NCBI GenBank assembly: GCA_033851845.1
Contig: JAWWOH010000062.1
Coordinates: forward strand, 1 to 9,965
Direction: 5' to 3'
Length of the DNA: 9,965 bases
From: RYN-124 sp033851845
Lineage (GTDB): Bacteria > Actinomycetota > Actinomycetes > Mycobacteriales > SCTD01
Shown here: in pieces, positions 5,124 to 9,965 of the stretch
How positions within the stretch are numbered: the first letter of the stretch is position 1
Layout of the letters: every line of letters begins with the position of its first letter
The notes under the pieces: model-generated
What the model was told of the DNA's origin: nothing
The model's database searches: none
Seen by the model: only the letters and a program-made list of their open reading frames with translations
Made by a program: the position numbers and the translations under genes

Positions 5124-6725
5124 TCACTCCGTCTTGGAACTCGATGTCGGGGCGCTCGGTGCCGGGATCTCGCGGCGGAGCGAGCCGACGATCTCGTCGA
5201 ACTCCGCAGCGAAGGCCTCGGCGTCGGTGCGGGCGAGCCCGCCGACCTCGACCACCGTATGCGCCCCCTCCCCGGGCCGCGCACGCACCCAGAGCCGGCG
5301 TCGGCGCACGAACAGCGACAGGCACAGGCCCGCGACGATGCCCACGGCCGCGCCGAGCGCGATGCCCTTGCCCGGGTCCTGGGTCACCTGGAACGTGGAC
5401 CACTCGGTGACGTCCGCGAAGGTGATGCTCCCGCCGCCCGGCAGCTTCCACGTCTCGCCCGGACCGAGCAGGTGTGGTCGGCCGTTGTCGAGCGGCGTCA
5501 GGTGCGTCTTGTCCAGGCTGTAGACCGACTGCGGCGGACCGACGTCGAGGCCGAGGTCACCGGAGTAGCCCACGATCGTCAGCCCGGGGTTCTGCACTGC
5601 GGGGTGCGCGGATGCGACCCGGTGCGTCACCGGGTTCTGGTAGGTCGTCGGCGTGAACGCGCCCTCGAAGCCCAGCTGCGGCCCGCGGGTGTCCGGCACC
5701 TTGATCGTGCAGCTGCTCAGGAACCGCGCGTCCTGCGGCAGGCACGGGGTGGCCTGCGATGCGTCGAGCGCGATCTGGCCGTCCTTGTCGCGTACGACGA
5801 CGTGCACGTTGTAGCCGTGGCCGATCAGGTAGACCTTCGCGGCGCCGACGTGCAGCGGGTGGTTGACCCGGATGTCGTACGGCGTCTCCGCCGCGTCGGG
5901 CGATGCGGCGTACCTCACCTTCGCGTCGAACGTCCGCGCCTTGCCGTCGGCGCCATAGGTCGCCCGGAAGTCATCGAGGGTGAAGTGCAGCGGCACGAGG
6001 CTGTCCTGCCGGAACCGTCGGCCGGGGTGGATGTCGTCGTAGTTGGCGATCGCGTTGGCGAAGCCGTCGCCTTCCTTGACCAGCACCGTCCCCTTGAAGC
6101 CGAAGAACTGGCCGACCGCGATGCCGATGAGCAGCGCGACGAGCGAGCAATGGAACAGCAGGTTGCCGGTCTCGCGCAGGTAGCCCCTCTCGGCGCCGAC
6201 GGCATCGGCGTGGCGCACGGTGCGCCAGCCGCGAAGCTGTCGGGTCGCAGAGGCGAGCACCTCGTCGACGGACAGCCGGGTCTCCCAGTGGGCGGACGCC
6301 GGCAGTCGGGACAGGTTGCCGGGCGCCTGCGGCGGCGGCTTGCGCATCGCGCGTGCGTGCAGCCGGATGCGTGGCACGAGACATCCGACGAGCGAGACGA
6401 ACAGCAGCAGGTAGACGGCCGCGAACCACGGCGCCGCGAAGACGTCGAACAGCGACAGCCGGTCCAGGATCGGCGCCAGCGTCGGGTGCTGTCGCAGGTA
6501 TTCGTCGACCCGCACCGGGTTGAGGCTGCGCTGCGGCAGGAACCCACCCGGCACCGCGCCCAGCGCGAGCAGGAACAGCAGCACCAGCGCGGTGCGCATG
6601 CTGGTGAGCTGTCGCCAGGCCCGTCGCGCCGGTGCCAGCAGCTGTCGCGAGGTGCGCGGGCCGACCGGTTCCGGTTGGGTGGACAGCCGAACGGCGTCGG
6701 TCTCGAGCTGCGGGGTGACCGTCAT
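5124..6725 (-). CDS. resB: Cytochrome c biogenesis protein ResB (Ccs1)
   Basis: The gene encodes 533 residues. ATG 6725-6723 overlaps the ccdA stop by one base (TGATG), suggesting translational coupling; longer upstream readings of the frame are Arg-rich noise inside ccdA. The family layout is complete. A cytoplasmic start and three membrane helices (about 43-61, 97-118 and 188-208) are followed by a large extracytoplasmic domain (about 210-450), a fourth helix (about 454-474) and a basic cytoplasmic tail. His192 in the third helix (NLLFHCSL) sits where Ccs1 proteins keep an essential His. The outer domain contains Cys328 and Cys339, close enough to form a disulfide. ResB forms the core of the system II synthase with CcsB and probably presents apocytochrome to heme. 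The last 60 residues are polar and low in complexity. Confidence 0.95.
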   Translation of the reverse strand: MTVTPQLETDAVRLSTQPEPVGPRTSRQLLAPARRAWRQLTSMRTALVLLFLLALGAVPGGFLPQRSLNPVRVDEYLRQHPTLAPILDRLSLFDVFAAPWFAAVYLLLFVSLVGCLVPRIRLHARAMRKPPPQAPGNLSRLPASAHWETRLSVDEVLASATRQLRGWRTVRHADAVGAERGYLRETGNLLFHCSLVALLIGIAVGQFFGFKGTVLVKEGDGFANAIANYDDIHPGRRFRQDSLVPLHFTLDDFRATYGADGKARTFDAKVRYAASPDAAETPYDIRVNHPLHVGAAKVYLIGHGYNVHVVVRDKDGQIALDASQATPCLPQDARFLSSCTIKVPDTRGPQLGFEGAFTPTTYQNPVTHRVASAHPAVQNPGLTIVGYSGDLGLDVGPPQSVYSLDKTHLTPLDNGRPHLLGPGETWKLPGGGSITFADVTEWSTFQVTQDPGKGIALGAAVGIVAGLCLSLFVRRRRLWVRARPGEGAHTVVEVGGLARTDAEAFAAEFDEIVGSLRREIPAPSAPTSSSKTE

Positions 6726-7543
6726 CAGACCGCCGCCGTGTAGCCGCTGATGAGCACGCGCAGGTGGATGGTGAACTGCTCCCACAGGCCGGTCACGAGC
6801 AGTACGCCGACGACGACCAGCAGACCGCCGCCGACTGCCTTCACCACGCCGTAGTGCCGCTTGACGACCGCGAAGGCGCGCAACGCGCGCTCGAACGCGA
6901 TGCCGGTCAGCACGAACGGGATGCCGAGGCCGAGGCAGTAGGCACCGGTGAGGATGGCACCGCGGCCGGCACTGGCCTGGGTGAAAGCGAGCCCTTGTAC
7001 GGCGGCCAGTGTCGGTCCGAGGCACGGTGTCCAGCCGAGGCCGAACACCAGGCCGAGGAGCGGCGCACCGGCCAGCCCGGTGGAGGGGAGGCGGTGGATC
7101 CGGACGTCCCGCTCGAGACCAGGGACCAGGCCGAGGAAGGCGAGCCCCATGACGATCGTGACGACCCCCAGGACCCGCTCGATGGCGACGCGGTGACCGG
7201 TGAGCAAGCTGCCGAGCCCGCCGAAGAGCAGCCCCTCACTGACGAAGACGACGCTGAACCCGAGGACGAACAGGACGCTGCCGACGATGACCCGCGTCTG
7301 ACGTCCGGTCCGCGGCCTCGTCGCGACGGCGGTGCCGCCGGCGACGCCCGGTGCATCCGCGGCGCCCGGTGCGTCGGCGAGCTCGCTGCCGGCCAAGCCC
7401 GTCACGTACGACAGGTAGCCAGGCATCAGCGGCAGGCAGCACGGCGACAGGAACGACACGAGACCAGCCGCCGCGGCGACCGGAAGAGCCAGTAGCAGCG
7501 GCCCGTCCGTGACCGCGTGCGCGAAGTCGTCGCCGATGCCCAT
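6725..7543 (-). CDS. ccdA: CcdA thiol-disulfide electron carrier of cytochrome c biogenesis
   Basis: The gene encodes 272 residues from ATG 7543-7541, three bases after the tlpA-like stop. It is a polytopic membrane protein with about six helices. Two redox motifs identify the family: SPCCLPLMPGY (Cys35, Cys36) at the start of helix 1 and GWTPCLGPTL (Cys174) in the second half. Cys35 and Cys174, each after Pro, are the expected redox pair. CcdA takes electrons from cytoplasmic thioredoxin and hands them to extracytoplasmic thioredoxin-like proteins, here most likely the TlpA/ResA-like lipoprotein encoded just upstream. The loop after the first helix (about 52-83) is Ala/Gly/Pro-rich with a small internal repeat (ADAPGAADAPG), longer than in compact CcdA proteins. 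The TGATG overlap with resB supports coupled translation. Confidence 0.95.
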   Translation of the reverse strand: MGIGDDFAHAVTDGPLLLALPVAAAAGLVSFLSPCCLPLMPGYLSYVTGLAGSELADAPGAADAPGVAGGTAVATRPRTGRQTRVIVGSVLFVLGFSVVFVSEGLLFGGLGSLLTGHRVAIERVLGVVTIVMGLAFLGLVPGLERDVRIHRLPSTGLAGAPLLGLVFGLGWTPCLGPTLAAVQGLAFTQASAGRGAILTGAYCLGLGIPFVLTGIAFERALRAFAVVKRHYGVVKAVGGGLLVVVGVLLVTGLWEQFTIHLRVLISGYTAAV

Positions 7544-7546
7544 CCG

Positions 7547-8131
7547 TCAGGCCGGTTCGCCGGCGAGCTCACGCACGGGTGCGGCGAGCCCCGCCTCGGT
7601 GACGCCCCCCACGAACAGCGCCGCGATGCGCCCGCGCTTGTCCAGGATCACCGTGCTCGGCGGGTACTGCGGCACCAGCTTGCGCAGTCGGGTCAGGACG
7701 ACGCCCGGCTGGTCGAACAGGGACGGGTACGGCACGTCGTGCACCTCGACGAACCGGCGGGCGGCGCTTCGCTCGTCCTTGAAGTCGATGCCCAGGAAGG
7801 TCACACCCAGGGGTGCGGTGTCGTTGGCCACCTTGACCAGTCGAGGTGACTCCGCCCGGCAGGGCGCGCACCAGGAGGCCCAGAAGTTGACGACGACCAC
7901 CTTGCCCTTGAGCGAGGCGACGTCGAGCGGTTGTCCGTCCAGGGTCTCCCCGTGGATGGCGGGCGCCGGGATGCGGTCCGCGGCGCGCAGCAGGTGGTTC
8001 GCACCGGGCTGCGCGAGGCCGCCGCGTTGCGGCCCGCCGCTGCCGTCGCTGACTGCGTGCTTGCCCGTGCAGGCACCCGCGAGCGCGACAAGCACAGCGC
8101 ACAGCGCGAGGGAGCGCGAGGGGCGTTGCAC
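7547..8131 (-). CDS. TlpA/ResA-like thioredoxin-fold lipoprotein
   Basis: The gene encodes 194 residues from GTG 8131-8129. The N-terminus is a lipoprotein signal with lipobox AGAC (Cys21), so the protein should be tethered outside the membrane. After a Gly-rich linker (about 22-48) comes a thioredoxin domain of the AhpC/TSA-Redoxin type. It holds the active site W87-C-A-P-C91 and a cis-Pro region at P157-P158, just before STVILD. The role in this operon is that of ResA: reducing the CXXCH cysteines of apocytochrome c with electrons from CcdA. The ribosome binding site is weak (GGGA nine bases upstream). It starts 63 bases after the preceding phosphatase stop, the largest gap in the operon, so an internal promoter there is possible. 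The lipobox has Ala rather than Leu at -3, which is tolerated. Confidence 0.92.
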   Translation of the reverse strand: MQRPSRSLALCAVLVALAGACTGKHAVSDGSGGPQRGGLAQPGANHLLRAADRIPAPAIHGETLDGQPLDVASLKGKVVVVNFWASWCAPCRAESPRLVKVANDTAPLGVTFLGIDFKDERSAARRFVEVHDVPYPSLFDQPGVVLTRLRKLVPQYPPSTVILDKRGRIAALFVGGVTEAGLAAPVRELAGEPA

Positions 8132-8194
8132 GAAGGTGTTCCCGTCTATCCGGCGGTCCGTCCAGTATCGGTGACGGGGTCCCGCGCCGTCCGG

Positions 8195-8824
8195 TCAGGC
8201 TCCCTTGCCCGGGCGGCGGCTCGCTTCGCCGGCGGGCTCGCTGTAGGTCACGCGCTCGAGCCGGTCGTCCACCCAGGTCAGGCTGGTCAGCGAGGCCAGC
8301 CCGCACTGCCGCCGGTCCGGCCGGTGCCAGAGCACCCGGCCCTCGACGTACCGACGGAGCGTCCAGATCGGCAGCTGATGACTGACGCAGACGGCCTCGT
8401 GCCCGAGAACCCGGTCGCGCACGTCGCGCACCGCTGCCAGCATCCTCTCCGCGACCTCGGCGTACGGCTCGCCCCACGAAGGCTCGAACGGGTTGCGCAG
8501 GTGCTGCCAGTTGTGCGGCGCCCGCCAGGCGCCGTCCTCGAGCGCCCGTTCGCCCTCGAAGACGTTGCCGGCCTCGATCAGCCGATCGTCGATCGTCACC
8601 GGCAGCCCGAAGACGTCGGCGATCGGCTCGGCCGTCTCCTGCGCGCGCTGCAGGGGCGAGGAGACGACCTCGACGACATCGAGCCCCCGCAACGCGTCGG
8701 CGGCGGCAACAGCCATCTGCCGGCCATCCTCCGACAAGCGGAAGCCGGGCAACCGGCCGTACAGGATCCGGTCCGGGTTGTGCACCTCACCGTGTCGCAG
8801 CAGATGGACCGTCGTTCTCGTCAT
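8195..8824 (-). CDS. Histidine phosphatase family protein (phosphoglycerate mutase-like)
   Basis: The gene encodes 209 residues from ATG 8824-8822, which overlaps the hemL stop by four bases (ATGA). The catalytic set of the histidine phosphatase superfamily is present: R10-H11-G12-E13 (the His is phosphorylated), R60 in SSPLQRAQET, E84 in IEAGNVFEG as likely proton donor, and H149 in VSHQLP. Proteins of this type remove phosphate from many small molecules, so the phosphoglycerate mutase label common in databases should not be taken as function. A gene of this type between hemL and the cytochrome c genes is, as I recall, a common actinobacterial arrangement. The tight overlap with hemL implies joint expression, but no link to heme synthesis can be seen in the sequence. 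The last 15 residues are a charged tail outside the fold. Confidence 0.93.
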   Translation of the reverse strand: MTRTTVHLLRHGEVHNPDRILYGRLPGFRLSEDGRQMAVAAADALRGLDVVEVVSSPLQRAQETAEPIADVFGLPVTIDDRLIEAGNVFEGERALEDGAWRAPHNWQHLRNPFEPSWGEPYAEVAERMLAAVRDVRDRVLGHEAVCVSHQLPIWTLRRYVEGRVLWHRPDRRQCGLASLTSLTWVDDRLERVTYSEPAGEASRRPGKGA

Positions 8825-9965
8825 GCGCGGTCGTCGGCGGTTGCGGGGGCGTCGAGCTCTGGCGCGCGTACGGCGGCCGCGGCTCTCGCTGCATGCGGTA
8901 GTGCCTCGGCGATCCGCTCCAGCGCCGCGTCGTCGTGCGAGGCGCCGACGAACCAGGCCTCGTACGCCGACGGCGGCAGGTAGACGCCACGGGCCAGCAT
9001 CTCGTGGAAGAACGCCTTGTGGCGCAGGACGTTCTGCGCGGTCGCGGTCGTGAAGTCGACGACGGCGTGGTCGCAGAAGAAGATGCTGAACAGGCTGCCG
9101 GCGGTGTTCACCCGATGCGGCACGCCCTCCTTCTCGAGTGCTTCGCTCGCCAGGGTCGACACGGCCTCGGCCGCACGGTCGACCGCGGCGTACACGTCGT
9201 CGTCGCAGTGCCGCAGCTGGGCGAGCCCGGCCGCGACCGCGATGGGGTTTCCGCTGAGCGTGCCCGCCTGGTAGACGGGGCCGGCGGGGGCCAGTGACGC
9301 CATGACGTCGGCGCGTCCCCCGAAGGCGGCTGCCGGCAAGCCGCCACCCATCACCTTGCCGAAGGTCATCAGGTCCGGGGTGACGGCATCGAGGCCGAAC
9401 CACCCCGACCGGCTCACCCGGAAACCGGTCATGACCTCATCGCTGATGAAGAGCGCGCCGTACTGCCGGCAGAGTGACTGCAAGCCGCCGTTGAACCCGG
9501 GCAGCGGCGGGACGACGCCCATGTTCGCCGCGGCTGCTTCGGTGATGACGCAGGCGATCTGGTCGCCGTACTGGGTGAAGGCCGCCTCGACAGCAGACAG
9601 GTCGTTGTAGGGCAGCACGATCGTGTCGGCGGTCATCGCACCGGTGACCCCCTGGCTGTCGGGCAGCCCGAACGTGACGAGCCCGGAGCCCGCGGCAGCG
9701 AGCAGCGCGTCGACGTGACCGTGGTAGCAACCGACGAACTTCACGACCTTCGTGCGCCCGGTGAACCCGCGCGCCAGACGGACCGCGCTCATGGTCGCCT
9801 CGGTACCGCTGCTGACCAGGCGCACCTGCTCGACCGGACCCACCCGACCCACGATGTGCTCGGCCAGCTCCACCTCGCCGGGGGTCGGCGAGCCGAACGA
9901 GGTGCCGCGCGAGGCAGCCTGCTGCAGGGCCTCGACCACGGCCGGGTGCGCGTGCCCCAAGATCA
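8821..9965 (-). CDS. hemL: Glutamate-1-semialdehyde 2,1-aminomutase, partial (N-terminus off the right edge)
   Basis: About 381 residues are visible. The frame is open to the right edge and the first visible residues (ILGHAHPAVVEAL) are internal to the family, so the start lies outside. This PLP enzyme of the class III aminotransferase fold converts glutamate-1-semialdehyde to 5-aminolevulinate, the first dedicated tetrapyrrole precursor in the C5 pathway. Visible signatures are SSGTEATMSAVRLAR (PLP phosphate site), the GCYHGHVD motif, the SDEVMTGFR aspartate and the Schiff-base lysine in TFGKVMGGGLP (codon 9357-9355). GTLSGNPIA, typical of HemL, separates it from other aminotransferases. Its ITEAAAANMGVVPP segment has Ala where many HemL proteins carry Pro/Gly (EPVAGNMG type). 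The stop overlaps the next gene by four bases. It is the upstream member of the visible operon and supplies the heme precursor used by the downstream cytochrome c assembly genes. Confidence 0.96.
   Translation of the reverse strand, partial: ILGHAHPAVVEALQQAASRGTSFGSPTPGEVELAEHIVGRVGPVEQVRLVSSGTEATMSAVRLARGFTGRTKVVKFVGCYHGHVDALLAAAGSGLVTFGLPDSQGVTGAMTADTIVLPYNDLSAVEAAFTQYGDQIACVITEAAAANMGVVPPLPGFNGGLQSLCRQYGALFISDEVMTGFRVSRSGWFGLDAVTPDLMTFGKVMGGGLPAAAFGGRADVMASLAPAGPVYQAGTLSGNPIAVAAGLAQLRHCDDDVYAAVDRAAEAVSTLASEALEKEGVPHRVNTAGSLFSIFFCDHAVVDFTTATAQNVLRHKAFFHEMLARGVYLPPSAYEAWFVGASHDDAALERIAEALPHAARAAAAVRAPELDAPATADDRA

Noticed and set aside
5013..6743. 576-residue open frame on the plus strand
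   Set aside because: It lies opposite resB and ccsB, which have clear family motifs. Its composition is Arg/Asp/Gly-rich with no domain pattern, as expected for an antisense frame in GC-rich DNA.
6764..7495. 243-residue plus-strand open frame rich in Asp, Glu and Arg
   Set aside because: It is antisense to ccdA, whose membrane helices and Cys motifs are intact. The charged composition is the mirror of hydrophobic codons.
7931..8983. 350-residue plus-strand open frame
   Set aside because: It runs opposite tlpA, the histidine phosphatase and the end of hemL, crossing three real genes with no ribosome binding site or recognisable motif.

Overview
The window comes from the chromosome of a very GC-rich actinobacterium. 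The signs are strong G/C bias at third codon positions, frequent GTG starts, a BldC-type regulator, a DUF4229 membrane protein, a system II cytochrome c maturation operon behind hemL, and a wall protein with a C-terminal LAxTG signal of the kind handled by class E sortases. Genus and family cannot be read from the sequence. No rRNA, tRNA, CRISPR array, insertion sequence or phage gene was seen.

Left part (1-2769, all minus strand): the N-terminal part of a small DUF4229 membrane protein runs off the left edge. Next come a strong hairpin terminator, a 639-residue secreted surface protein (signal peptide, beta-like segments split by an Ala-rich coiled coil, P/T-rich spacer, LATTG, membrane anchor, RRR tail), and an Lrp/AsnC regulator.

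Centre (2770-4174, plus strand genes): divergent from the Lrp gene is a 47-codon ORF with a good ribosome binding site encoding an Arg-rich small protein. It is followed by a BldC-like MerR-type DNA-binding protein and a small PLDc_N-domain membrane protein. A 282-bp gap between convergent genes holds a 16-bp perfect palindrome and a long inverted repeat (17 bp perfect arms, 27-nt loop), probably a two-way terminator.

Right part (4175-9965, all minus strand): one tightly packed operon read from right to left. It consists of hemL (glutamate-1-semialdehyde aminomutase, 5' end outside the window), a histidine phosphatase, a TlpA/ResA-like thioredoxin lipoprotein, CcdA, ResB (Ccs1) and CcsB (CcsA-type). 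HemL makes 5-aminolevulinate for heme. CcdA passes electrons across the membrane to the TlpA-like protein, which keeps apocytochrome CXXCH cysteines reduced. ResB and CcsB carry heme outward and attach it. The operon thus couples heme supply to cytochrome c assembly.

Most of the window is ordinary actinobacterial core genome. The parts most worth a second look are the LAxTG surface protein, the long hairpin at 4040-4113, and the small Arg-rich ORF between lrp and bldC.
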